Source of the DNA: Pseudomonadota bacterium
GTDB taxonomy: Bacteria; Pseudomonadota; Alphaproteobacteria; Rhizobiales; Rhizobiaceae
Direction: 5' to 3'
DNA: 64,000 bases
Assembly (NCBI GenBank): GCA_023435335.1
Contig: JAEYRU010000110.1
Coordinates: 1-64,000, forward strand
The translations under genes were made by a program, and so were the position numbers. Shown here piece by piece: positions 20,492 to 28,485 of this stretch. Position 1 is the stretch's first letter. Each line of letters starts with the position of its first letter. The notes beneath the pieces are model-generated. The model ran no database searches. It was given only the letters and a program-made list of their open reading frames with translations, and had not been told where the DNA came from.

Positions 20492-21745
20492 ATGACCGGA
20501 TATCTCTCGCAGGTCCTTCCCCGTCGCCCCTCCGTTGGCGTCGACGTGGGCGGCGTTACGGTCGGCGGCGGCGCTCCGGTCGTCGTGCAGTCGATGACCA
20601 ATACCGACACGGCGGACATCGACGCCACCGTCGCGCAGGTCGCGGCGCTTTACAACGCGGGCTCGGAGATCGTGCGCATCACCGTCGACCGCGACGAGGC
20701 CGCGGCGGCAGTGCCCAGGATCCGCGACCGCCTCGCCAGGCTCGGACTGAACGTCCCGCTGGTGGGCGACTTCCACTATATCGGGCACAAGCTGCTGGGC
20801 GATCATCCCGCCTGCGCCGAGGCGTTGGCAAAGTATCGCATCAATCCGGGCAATGTCGGCTTCCGCGAGAAGAAGGACCGGCAGTTCGGCGCTATCGTCG
20901 AGATGGCGATCCGTCACGACAAGCCGGTGCGCATCGGCGTCAACTGGGGCTCGCTCGACCAGGAACTGCTGACGCGGCTGATGGACGAGAACCAGGCCGC
21001 GGGCTTCCCGCTGACCGCCGATGAGGTGACGCGCGAGGCGATCGTTCAGTCTGCGATCCTATCGGCGGAAATGGCGGAGGAAATCGGCCTGCCGCGTAAC
21101 CGCATCATCCTCTCCGCCAAGGTCAGCCGCGTGCAGGACCTGATCGCCGTCTATGTTGAGCTCGCGCAGCGTTCGAACCACGCCCTGCATCTCGGGCTCA
21201 CCGAGGCGGGCATGGGCACGAAAGGCATCGTCGCCTCGTCCGCCGCTATGGGTATCCTGCTGCAGCAGGGCATCGGCGATACCATCCGCGTCTCGCTCAC
21301 CCCCGAGCCCGGTGGCGACCGCACGCGCGAGGTGCAGGTGGCGCAGGAACTTCTCCAGACCATGGGCTTCCGGCAGTTCGTGCCGATCGTGGCCGCCTGC
21401 CCGGGTTGTGGGCGCACCACCTCCACCGTCTTCCAGGAGCTGGCTGAGACCATCCAGTCCGACCTGCGGGCCAACATGCCCGCCTGGAAGGAAAAGTACC
21501 CGGGCGTCGAGCAGCTCAAGGTCGCGGTGATGGGCTGCATCGTCAACGGCCCCGGCGAGAGCAAGCATGCCGACATCGGCATCTCGCTGCCCGGCACCGG
21601 CGAGACCCCCGCCGCCCCCGTGTTCATCGACGGAAAGAAGACCGCGACGCTGCGCGGCCCTAATATCGCCGCCGATTTCCAGCAGATGGTCGCCGACTAT
21701 ATCGAACAGCGGTACGGCGGCAGTGGAAGGCAGGCAGCGGAGTAA
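20492..21745 (+). CDS. ispG: 4-hydroxy-3-methylbut-2-enyl diphosphate synthase (flavodoxin)
   Basis: An enzyme of 417 residues in the MEP isoprenoid pathway that converts cyclic MEcPP to HMBPP. The N-terminal TIM-barrel begins near VVVQSMTNTDTADI. The C-terminal iron-sulfur domain carries the three cluster cysteines in ACPGCGRTT (two) and MGCIVNGPGESKHAD (one), with the fourth ligand the usual glutamate. Length is normal for the bacterial type. Its end overlaps the start of the lytic transglycosylase gene by 23 bases. ispA, a later isoprenoid step, lies elsewhere in this window. Confidence 0.97.
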   Translation: MTGYLSQVLPRRPSVGVDVGGVTVGGGAPVVVQSMTNTDTADIDATVAQVAALYNAGSEIVRITVDRDEAAAAVPRIRDRLARLGLNVPLVGDFHYIGHKLLGDHPACAEALAKYRINPGNVGFREKKDRQFGAIVEMAIRHDKPVRIGVNWGSLDQELLTRLMDENQAAGFPLTADEVTREAIVQSAILSAEMAEEIGLPRNRIILSAKVSRVQDLIAVYVELAQRSNHALHLGLTEAGMGTKGIVASSAAMGILLQQGIGDTIRVSLTPEPGGDRTREVQVAQELLQTMGFRQFVPIVAACPGCGRTTSTVFQELAETIQSDLRANMPAWKEKYPGVEQLKVAVMGCIVNGPGESKHADIGISLPGTGETPAAPVFIDGKKTATLRGPNIAADFQQMVADYIEQRYGGSGRQAAE

Positions 21746-22598
21746 GGGGTTCGGACGGGTCGCAGCGGCGCTCCTGGCGGCAGCCGTCGCCGGCGTGCCT
21801 GCGGCGCGTGCCGATCCTCCGGGACGCGACCTGCCGGTGACGACGGCGCGGATCTGCGGACTGATATCGCGCCATGCGCAGGACCACGGCCTCCCGCGCG
21901 AGTTCTTCGCTCGCCTGATCTGGAAGGAAAGCCGCTTCAATCCCAACGCCGTGAGCCCCGTCGGCGCGCAGGGCATCGCCCAGTTCATGCCCGGCACCGC
22001 GGCACTGCGCGGGCTTGCCGACGCCTTCGACGTCGAGCAGGCGATCCCCGCCTCGGCAGCATATCTCAGCGACCTCAAGGCCCGCTTCGGCAATCTCGGC
22101 CTGGCGGCGGCGGCGTACAATTCGGGCGAGAACCGCGTGTCGCGCTGGCTCAGCAAGGGCGGTTTCCTGCCGCTCGAAACCGAGAACTACGTGCTGGACA
22201 TACTGGGCGAGCCTGCCGACAGGTTCGTCGAGCCGGCCTACGCGGTGGCGATACCGCCGCTGGACAAGAACAAGTCCTTCCACGAGGCCTGCCGCAGCCT
22301 GCCGGTCAGGAAGGCTTCCACGATCGCCATGGCGCGCACCAGCTACAAGCCGTGGGGTGTCCAGGTCGCCGGCAATTTCCGCAGGGCCGCCGCGGTGGCG
22401 CAGTGGGAACGCGTCCTGAAGCGGCACCCCAAGTTGCTGGGCGGGTACCAGCCCGTGGTGAGCCGCATCCGCTCCACGCACGGGCGGGTCGGCATCTACG
22501 CCGTTCGCATCGGAGCCGACCAGCAGGCGCAGGCATCCCGCATCTGCGCCGACCTGCGGGCGGCGGGCGGCTCGTGCATCGTCATGCGGAACAGGTAG
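21723..22598 (+). CDS. secreted lytic transglycosylase with C-terminal SPOR-like domain
   Basis: A protein of 291 residues. A signal peptide (VAAALLAAAVAGVPAARA, cleaved about residue 29) precedes an SLT domain with catalytic glutamate in WKESRFNPNAVS, then GAQGIAQFMPGTA and AAAYNSGENRVSRWL. The last 50 residues (GIYAVRIGADQQAQASRICA... then CIV) resemble a SPOR-type peptidoglycan-binding fold. It should cleave glycan strands in the periplasm. GTG at 21723 is the only plausible start that keeps the signal peptide at the N-terminus, and it lies inside the end of ispG, implying coupling. Confidence 0.85.
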   Translation: MEGRQRSKGFGRVAAALLAAAVAGVPAARADPPGRDLPVTTARICGLISRHAQDHGLPREFFARLIWKESRFNPNAVSPVGAQGIAQFMPGTAALRGLADAFDVEQAIPASAAYLSDLKARFGNLGLAAAAYNSGENRVSRWLSKGGFLPLETENYVLDILGEPADRFVEPAYAVAIPPLDKNKSFHEACRSLPVRKASTIAMARTSYKPWGVQVAGNFRRAAAVAQWERVLKRHPKLLGGYQPVVSRIRSTHGRVGIYAVRIGADQQAQASRICADLRAAGGSCIVMRNR

Positions 22599-22619
22599 GC
22601 CGGCCGTCGGCCGGCCGGC

Positions 22620-23240
22620 TCAGCGCGCCAGTGGCGCAGGTCTAAGAACCGTCAGCAAAGCGCCATAGGGCGCGAGCATCGCCAGTCCGACCAGGACCTT
22701 CACACAAAAGTCGCCGACGGCGAGCGAAATCCACAGCGGGACCTCGGCTCCGAGCCACGCCACGGGGAAGGAAAGCGACCCGTCATCCAGCCCGAAAGCC
22801 GTATCGAGGAACGCGAAGGGGCCGGCAAAGGCCAGCGAGAAGAAGATGACGGTGTCGATGACGGAGCCGGCGAGGCTGGAAATGAGAGGCGCCCGCCACC
22901 AGGCCTGCCGGCGCAGCATGTCGAACACGGAGACGTCGAGCAGCTGGGCGACCAGGAACGCGGTTCCGGACGCGATCGCGATGCGCGGCGAGGCAAGCCA
23001 TATCGACAGCATCACAGCAAGGACAAAACCGGCGCCGACGACGACGCGCGCGGCGGTCACCCCGAAGCGGCGGTTTGTGAGATCGTTGACCAGGAAGGCG
23101 ATCGGATAGGTGAAGGCGCCCCAAGTCAGGATCTCGCCGAGGCCGAGATACTGCACCGGGAACTGCACGAGGAAATTCGACGCCGCGACGACAACAGCCA
23201 TCGCGGCCACGAACGGCCATATGGAACGGAAGGAAGTCAT
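22620..23240 (-). CDS. yhhQ: queuosine precursor transporter (YhhQ / VUT family)
   Basis: An inner-membrane protein of 206 residues with about six helices. It contains the family pattern TYPIAFLVNDLTNRRFG, the ARSGTAFLVAQ-like stretch (ASGTAFLVAQLLDVSVFD) and a late GDFCVKVLVGL helix. YhhQ proteins import preQ0 or preQ1. The leader immediately upstream (23241-23270) looks like a preQ1-I riboswitch, independent support for this function. ATG at 23240 has no separate Shine-Dalgarno apart from AGGA in the aptamer tail. It lies downstream of rpmB but probably has its own control. Confidence 0.9.
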   Translation of the reverse strand: MTSFRSIWPFVAAMAVVVAASNFLVQFPVQYLGLGEILTWGAFTYPIAFLVNDLTNRRFGVTAARVVVGAGFVLAVMLSIWLASPRIAIASGTAFLVAQLLDVSVFDMLRRQAWWRAPLISSLAGSVIDTVIFFSLAFAGPFAFLDTAFGLDDGSLSFPVAWLGAEVPLWISLAVGDFCVKVLVGLAMLAPYGALLTVLRPAPLAR

Positions 23241-23270
23241 TTTTTTATCCTGGGTGATGGAACCAGCCGG
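23238..23270 (-). promoter_or_regulatory. candidate preQ1-I riboswitch overlapping the yhhQ start
   Basis: Read on the minus strand: stem CTGG, loop TTCCATCAC, stem CCAG, then GATAAAAAA and ATG. This matches the preQ1-I layout (GGTTC, a CACCC with the ligand-pairing cytosine, an A-rich tail). The pseudoknot would pair loop CAU with the AUG start codon, so ligand binding would block translation directly. The loop is about three bases shorter than in the B. subtilis queC aptamer. Confidence 0.65.
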
Positions 23271-23297
23271 CGGATGTCCCCCGCCAAGCAATAAGCG

Positions 23298-23594
23298 TCA
23301 GGCGGCGGACTGCTCGGCGAGCTTCTTGGCCACCTGCTTCTTCAGGAGCCGCGCGCGCTGCGACAGTTCGGCCGCGTCCGCCTTGGCCAGGAAGGCATCG
23401 AGCCCACCGCGGTGCTCCACCGAACGCAGGGCGTTCGCGGAAATGCGCAGCCGCACGTTCTGGCCGAGCGCCTCGGACATGAGCGTCACGTTGACGAGAT
23501 TCGGCAGGAAGCGGCGACGCGACTTGTTGTTGGCGTGGCTCACATTGTTGCCGGTCAGCACGGCCTTGCCGGTGAGTTCGCAGGAGCGGGACAT
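23298..23594 (-). CDS. rpmB: 50S ribosomal protein L28
   Basis: A protein of 98 residues, normal for alphaproteobacterial L28. It begins MSRSCELTGKAVLTGNNVSHANNKSRRRF and has the LRISANALRSVEHRGGLDAFL core followed by a basic C-terminus. It is transcribed singly, with the yhhQ riboswitch 28 bases downstream of its stop. A GGCGG/CCGCC hairpin lies in that gap. Confidence 0.97.
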   Translation of the reverse strand: MSRSCELTGKAVLTGNNVSHANNKSRRRFLPNLVNVTLMSEALGQNVRLRISANALRSVEHRGGLDAFLAKADAAELSQRARLLKKQVAKKLAEQSAA

Positions 23595-23846
23595 GTTCAG
23601 GTACCTTCAGTTACTTGCCGGGCAACGCCCTGATCCCGCACCAGTATGAGGCGGCGCGCGGATGCTCGATGGCGGCCTTCAGGAAAAGTCGCGCTTCCAT
23701 AGTGGCATTTGATGCGCTGGTCAAGCGCCGCAGCCCTAGATCGAAGCCGGCCCAGTTCCATAGTTTGGCCGGATTCGCCGCCAACATGTCGCCAGGGCGG
23801 TCGAGGAAGGGGCGACGCGCTCCACGCCTCCAGGAGCATCAACAGG

Positions 23847-24623
23847 ATGCAGTCCATTCGTCCCGCCTTGCTGGCGCCGGCCTTGCTTGCCGCCGGTATC
23901 CATCCCGCCTTCGCCGACATGAGCTTCGAGGCCGACTACGCGGTCACCCTGCGCGGCTTCACCATCGCCCGCGCGAGTTTCGACGGCACCGTATCCGGCG
24001 GCCGCTACGAGGTGAACGGGAAGCTTGCGAGCGCCGGGCTGGCCCGCGTTTTTGCCAAGACCGACGCGACCGCCCGTACGGCCGGCACGCTCTCACCGGC
24101 CGCTGTTCAGCCCGACTCCTTCGTGCTCAGCTATGTGCAAGATGGCGTGCCTTCGAAGACCGAGATCATCTTCAAGGATGGCCAAGCCGTCAGCACCAAG
24201 CTGGAACCCGCACCCAAGGAACCGCCTCCGCCGGATGTGGTGCCCATCACGAAGTCGCACCTCCAGTCCGTCGTCGACCCCATTGCGGCGACAATCGTGG
24301 CGCGCGGCACGCCGGAGCAGATCTGCGGACGCACCCTGCGTGTCTACGAGGGCGGGACGCGCGTGGATGTCGCTCTTTCGCTCGCTGGCGTGGGCTTCGT
24401 GTATGGCGCGGGAAATCGCGCGGTCACCTGCAAGGGCAGCTTCGATCCGGTCGCCGGCATGAGCCCCGACAACAAGAGCTACCAGTTCATGCGCGACAAG
24501 TCCGACATGGAATTCGTCTACGTGCGGGCCGCCGCGGGCGGGCTCTACATGCTCCATTCCGCGTCTGCGCAGACCGAGATCGGGCGGATCCAGATAAGGT
24601 CCTGGCGGCGCAAGGTCAGGTAG
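23847..24623 (+). CDS. DUF3108 periplasmic protein
   Basis: A protein of 258 residues with a signal peptide (RPALLAPALLAAGIHPAFA, cleaved about residue 23). The mature domain starts SFEADYAVTLRGFTIARASFDG and continues with alternating beta-strand patterns and two cysteines (QICGR, VTCKG). This matches DUF3108, a beta-rich periplasmic family of unknown role common in Proteobacteria. AGGAG lies 12 bases before the ATG at 23847, with CAGG nearer. It is convergent with the alcohol dehydrogenase gene, 5 bases away. Confidence 0.8.
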   Translation: MQSIRPALLAPALLAAGIHPAFADMSFEADYAVTLRGFTIARASFDGTVSGGRYEVNGKLASAGLARVFAKTDATARTAGTLSPAAVQPDSFVLSYVQDGVPSKTEIIFKDGQAVSTKLEPAPKEPPPPDVVPITKSHLQSVVDPIAATIVARGTPEQICGRTLRVYEGGTRVDVALSLAGVGFVYGAGNRAVTCKGSFDPVAGMSPDNKSYQFMRDKSDMEFVYVRAAAGGLYMLHSASAQTEIGRIQIRSWRRKVR

Positions 24624-24628
24624 CTACC

Positions 24629-25798
24629 TCACCACGCGGCGCGATAGATCGCGAGCGCGTCGTCGCGGGTCAGCGGCCGCGGATTGTTGACCAGGAGCCG
24701 CGTCTGCTTCATCGCATCGTCAGCCAGCAGGTCAAGCGCCTCCCCCGGTATGCCGAGGTCGCGCAGCCGCGGTTGCAGGCCACAGCGGACGGACAGGCCG
24801 GCCAGCTCTTCGGCGAACGCTGCGCCGCGCGCCTGGCTCCCAAGTTCCGCCAGGTGCGGGAAAACGATCGGCGCGATGTCGGCATATAGATGCCCTGCCG
24901 TCTCGGCGTTGAAGCGCAGCACGTGAGCAAGCACCAGTGCATTTGACAGGCCGTGCGGCACATGGAAGTGCCCGCCGATCGGATAGGCCAGCGCATGCAC
25001 GGCCGCCACCGGCGAGTTGGCGAATGCCTGGCCGGCCAGCATGGAGCCGAGCAGCATGTCGGCGCGGGCAGCCCTGTCGCCTCCGTCCCTCACCGCACGC
25101 TCGATCGCTCCGCCCATCAGGCGCAGCGCCTCCTTCGCGAGCGCCCGCGACAGCGGGTTGTTGTTGGCGGACGCCGAGGCATGCGCCTCGATGGCATGTA
25201 CCATCGCGTCGATTCCTGTGGCGGCAGTAACTGCCGGCGGGAGGCCCCACGTCAGCGCGGGATCGAGCAGCGCGATATCGGGCAGAAGCACGGGCGAGAC
25301 GACGCCCATCTTCTCGCTGGTGCCGGTCGTCACGATCGCGATGGGTGTCACCTCCGATCCGGTGCCGGCCGTAGTGGGGATCAGCATCAGCGGCAGGCGC
25401 GGACCCTTGGCGTTGCCGACGCCGTAGATCGCCGGCAATTCCTCTCTGCCGGGCGCGAGCAGGGCCGCCAGCTTTGCCACGTCCAGCGAGGAGCCACCGC
25501 CGAGGCCGATTACCGCGTCGGCCGCATGTGCCGCTGCCGCCTGCGCGGCCGTCTTCACGACCTGCTCGGGTGGATCAGCCTCGACATCCGAGTAGACCTC
25601 CACGTCGACGCCCGCGCGCTCGAGCGAGGCCAGCGGCGGCGCGATCATGCCGAGTGACACCAGCCCACGGTCGGTCACCAGCAGTACGCGCCGCCAGCCG
25701 CGTCGCGAGGCGATCTCGCCGATGTCGGCAACTGCGCCTTCCCCAAAGACGATGCTCTGCACCGTGCTGAAAGTGAACGGATTTACGGCGTGTTCCAT
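24629..25798 (-). CDS. iron-containing alcohol dehydrogenase (group III)
   Basis: An NAD(P)-dependent dehydrogenase of 389 residues. It has the NAD-binding GLGGGSSLDVAKLAALL and IPTTAGTGSEVTPIA motifs and metal-ligand region HALAYPIGGHFHVPHGLSNA with three histidines. The family covers butanol dehydrogenases, maleylacetate reductases and related enzymes; the substrate cannot be assigned. It has no obvious operon partner. The HWE kinase gene upstream shares its orientation across a 77-base gap. Confidence 0.9.
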   Translation of the reverse strand: MEHAVNPFTFSTVQSIVFGEGAVADIGEIASRRGWRRVLLVTDRGLVSLGMIAPPLASLERAGVDVEVYSDVEADPPEQVVKTAAQAAAAHAADAVIGLGGGSSLDVAKLAALLAPGREELPAIYGVGNAKGPRLPLMLIPTTAGTGSEVTPIAIVTTGTSEKMGVVSPVLLPDIALLDPALTWGLPPAVTAATGIDAMVHAIEAHASASANNNPLSRALAKEALRLMGGAIERAVRDGGDRAARADMLLGSMLAGQAFANSPVAAVHALAYPIGGHFHVPHGLSNALVLAHVLRFNAETAGHLYADIAPIVFPHLAELGSQARGAAFAEELAGLSVRCGLQPRLRDLGIPGEALDLLADDAMKQTRLLVNNPRPLTRDDALAIYRAAW

Positions 25799-25875
25799 GC
25801 GGGCTCCTCCCCCCGGGAGGTTATAGCCGCATCGGGCCGCGCTTCAATGCGCGGGTGCTATCAGTATGGGGGTTT

Positions 25876-27261
25876 CTAGACGGCCGCCTCGATATGCCTC
25901 ATCGGCGCCTCAAGCGTCCACATCAGACCGTCTGGCGCGAAGCTCAGCGTCGCCTCGCCCCCGACTGCCATTGGCGTAACCTTTTCCAGCACCGTGGTGC
26001 CGAAGCCTTTCTCGCCCGTATCCTGCGGCGGGGGTCCGCCCTTTTCAATCCAACGGAACGAGAACATGCGCTCGCTCCCGTTGCCGCCAATGATCTTCCA
26101 GGAGGCGCCCACGCTGCCGGCCTCAAGCGAAAGGGCTCCGTGTTTCACAGAATTCGTCGCCAGTTCATGAAAGGCCATGCCCAGATATTGAACGGCATTG
26201 GGCTGCAAGACCAGGGGCGGGCCGATTACCACAATGTCGTCCTCAAGCGCGAAGGGTTCGGTCTGGGCGGCGAGCAGTTCGCGGATCGTGGCGCCCCGCC
26301 AGTTTGCCATCACGAGGAGGTCGTGCGAGCGGGCCAATGCCATGATGCGTTCGCGCACCAGCGCCTCGAACGCCTGGGGAATGGTTGTGCGCTTGTTGGT
26401 TTCGCGGATCACGGAAAGGATCACGGCGTACTGGTTCTTTACGCGGTGGTTCACTTCGCGCATCAGCATCAGGATGCGGCTCTGCGTTTCCTTCTGGACG
26501 GTTATGTCGCGCGCGATCTTTGAAGCGCCGATCACGCGGCCTGAGGCGTCCTTGACGGGGGAAACGGTAAGCGAAACGTCGATCAGGCTGCCGTCCTTGC
26601 GCCTGCGCACTGTCTCGTAGTGCTCGAATCGCTCGCCGCGAGCAATCTTGCCGATGATTCGTGGCTCTTCATCAAGCCGGTCTTCCGGGATCAGCAGGGT
26701 GATGTGTCGGCCGACAGCCTCTTTGGCCGAATAGCCGAACAGCCTCTCCGCTCCCGCGTTCCAGGTGCGGATGATGCCGCCGAGATCCTTGCTTATGATG
26801 GCGTCGTCGGAGGATTCCACTATGGCGGCTAGGCGCTGCTCGAGATGTTCCTCGCGCTTCTGGCGGCTGACGTCCACCATCATGTTGACCGCTCCGGTCA
26901 ATTCGCCAGAGGCATCGAATATCGGTTTCGGATGAGGAAGCACGGGTATCCGCGTGCCGTCCGGGCGCTCCAGGATTGCTTCCTCGCCGACAACCGCACG
27001 CTGTTCCCGCAGCGCCAAAGCCATTGGGCATTGGGCGAGCGGCAAGGGGCTGCCATCCACCCGGAACAACCGGTAAGATCCGCACCACTCGGTCCCAAGC
27101 GGTGGGCGCCAGCCCCATAGGTCAGCGGCGGCGTCGTTGTAGAAGGTGATCCGGCCCTCGGCGTCGGTCAGGTAGATCGCCACCGGCAAGAGCTTGAGTA
27201 CCTCGAAGTCGCCGGATAGCGGAGCCAGCGGCGTTTCTTGGATTTGCTGGAGCAGATTCAC
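25876..27261 (-). CDS. PAS sensor histidine kinase, HWE family
   Basis: A soluble kinase of about 461 residues. Two PAS domains (about 20-130 and 135-260; the second has SSDDAIISKDLGGIIRTWN) precede an HWE-type dimerisation/phosphoacceptor helix with REVNHRVKNQ (His about 269). The ATPase has N-box HELATNSVKHGAL (about 365), the HWE-defining WxE in FRWIEKGGPPP, and GFGTTVLEK. HWE/HisKA2 kinases often feed PhyR in the alphaproteobacterial general stress response. GTG at 27261 is preferred because sequence further upstream is the divergent promoter region. A GGAAC-N16-TGTT motif lies upstream on its strand. Confidence 0.85.
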   Translation of the reverse strand: MNLLQQIQETPLAPLSGDFEVLKLLPVAIYLTDAEGRITFYNDAAADLWGWRPPLGTEWCGSYRLFRVDGSPLPLAQCPMALALREQRAVVGEEAILERPDGTRIPVLPHPKPIFDASGELTGAVNMMVDVSRQKREEHLEQRLAAIVESSDDAIISKDLGGIIRTWNAGAERLFGYSAKEAVGRHITLLIPEDRLDEEPRIIGKIARGERFEHYETVRRRKDGSLIDVSLTVSPVKDASGRVIGASKIARDITVQKETQSRILMLMREVNHRVKNQYAVILSVIRETNKRTTIPQAFEALVRERIMALARSHDLLVMANWRGATIRELLAAQTEPFALEDDIVVIGPPLVLQPNAVQYLGMAFHELATNSVKHGALSLEAGSVGASWKIIGGNGSERMFSFRWIEKGGPPPQDTGEKGFGTTVLEKVTPMAVGGEATLSFAPDGLMWTLEAPMRHIEAAV

Positions 27262-27334
27262 AGGTTCACAGGCTGGCTTCCCGCCCCCTCTTCGGGTGAG
27301 AACGAGCGCGTTTCGCTCGGAACATTCAGGTGAA

Positions 27335-27359
27335 AACAGCCTGCCGACGGAATCGTTCC
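27335..27359 (-). promoter_or_regulatory. EcfG-type promoter motif for the HWE kinase
   Basis: GGAAC (27359-27355), 16-base spacer, TGTT (27338-27335) on the minus strand, about 74 bases before the kinase start. It matches the GGAAC-N16/17-CGTT consensus at all but one -10 base. Confidence 0.5.
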
Positions 27360-27412
27360 CGCGGGCCGGCGTTTTTTCTCCCTGACCGTCAGGGCCAGCA
27401 TGCTGGTTCGGT

Positions 27413-27437
27413 GGAACATCCGAACCGGCCAAGGGTT
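27413..27437 (+). promoter_or_regulatory. EcfG-type promoter motif for the SDR gene
   Basis: GGAAC (27413-27417), 16-base spacer, GGTT (27434-27437). A transcript would start near 27446, upstream of the GAGG ribosome-binding site of the SDR gene at 27470. Confidence 0.5.
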
Positions 27438-27469
27438 GAAGCCATCGAGATATGCAAGCGAGGTCTCCC

Positions 27470-28339
27470 ATGCTCGACGATCCGAGGACGAAATTCCCGC
27501 AGCCCCCCTACCCTGCCCAGCAGCAGGATGTGCCGGGCTACACGGAGCAGATGACGCCGGCGCCGGACCACGGCGAGGAGAGCTACAAGGGCAGCGGCGC
27601 GCTCCAGGGATGCGCGGCGATCGTCACCGGCGGCGATTCAGGCATCGGCCGGGCGGTGGCGATCGCTTATGCCCGTGAGGGCGCCGACGTCCTGATCTCC
27701 TACCTCAGTGAGGACAAGGATGCGCGCGACACCGCGAAATGGGTAGAAAAGGCCGGGCGCAAGGTGGTCCTCATGGAGGGAGACATCGGCAATGAAGCGC
27801 ACTGCAAGGCGCTGGTGGAGCGGGCGATGAAGGAATTCGGGCGGCTCGACATCCTCGTCAACAACGCCGCCTATCAGTCCACGATCACCGATCTCCAGGA
27901 GCTTTCGGCGGAGGAGCTGGACCATACCTTCCGCACCAACATCTACAGCCAGTTCTTCCTCGCAAAGGCTGCGGTCCCGCACATGAAGCCCGGCAGTTCC
28001 ATAATCAACACCAGCTCCATCAACGCAAGCGACCCGAGCCCCAGCCTGCTCGCCTATGCGACGACAAAGGGCGCGATCGCGAACTTCACCATGGGCCTGG
28101 CGCAACTTCTCGCAGAGAAGGGCATCCGGGTGAATGCGGTAGCGCCGGGACCGGTCTGGACACCACTGATCCCGTCAACAATGCCGGAGGAAAAGGTGAA
28201 GAACTTCGGCAAGAACACGCCGTTGGGACGCGCCGGTCAGCCTGTCGAGATGGCGGGCGCCTTCGTGTTTCTCGCCTCCGAAGCCGCGAGCTACATTACC
28301 GGCGCGGTCATCCCCGCGACGGGAGGTCGTCCCTTCTAG
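27470..28339 (+). CDS. SDR oxidoreductase, YghA/YhdF (glucose-1-dehydrogenase-like) type
   Basis: A protein of 289 residues with the long proline-rich N-terminal extension typical of this stress-associated SDR group (FPQPPYPAQQQDVPGY). Cofactor motif VTGGDSGIGRAVA, then NNAAYQ, the catalytic Ser region TSSINASDPSP, YATTKGAI, and a C-terminal ATGGRPF. The group is frequently found among general-stress genes, for example in B. subtilis. ATG at 27470 has GAGG 6 bases upstream; an ATG at 27452 would add six residues. A GGAAC-N16-GGTT motif lies upstream. Confidence 0.88.
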   Translation: MLDDPRTKFPQPPYPAQQQDVPGYTEQMTPAPDHGEESYKGSGALQGCAAIVTGGDSGIGRAVAIAYAREGADVLISYLSEDKDARDTAKWVEKAGRKVVLMEGDIGNEAHCKALVERAMKEFGRLDILVNNAAYQSTITDLQELSAEELDHTFRTNIYSQFFLAKAAVPHMKPGSSIINTSSINASDPSPSLLAYATTKGAIANFTMGLAQLLAEKGIRVNAVAPGPVWTPLIPSTMPEEKVKNFGKNTPLGRAGQPVEMAGAFVFLASEAASYITGAVIPATGGRPF

Positions 28340-28401
28340 GATCTGCCTCCCGTAACGCTCCCCGGCCGAGCCCGCGTGACGGGCATCAGAGCCGGCACAA
28401 G

Positions 28402-28427
28402 GGAACCAATTTCACACGTGGCGAGTT
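28402..28427 (+). promoter_or_regulatory. EcfG-type promoter motif for the phospholipase D gene
   Basis: GGAAC (28402-28406), 17-base spacer, AGTT (28424-28427). It lies 58 bases before the proposed TTG start of the phospholipase D gene. Confidence 0.5.
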
Positions 28428-28485
28428 GCTCTGGACCAATTTTCCCTCCGCCGTCCCGGGGCGCCTTCGCCATGGAAATGATCTC

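Noticed and set aside
27319..27345. GGAAC at 27319 on the plus strand as a promoter
   Set aside because: The bases at the -10 position (CTGC/CCTG) do not match.
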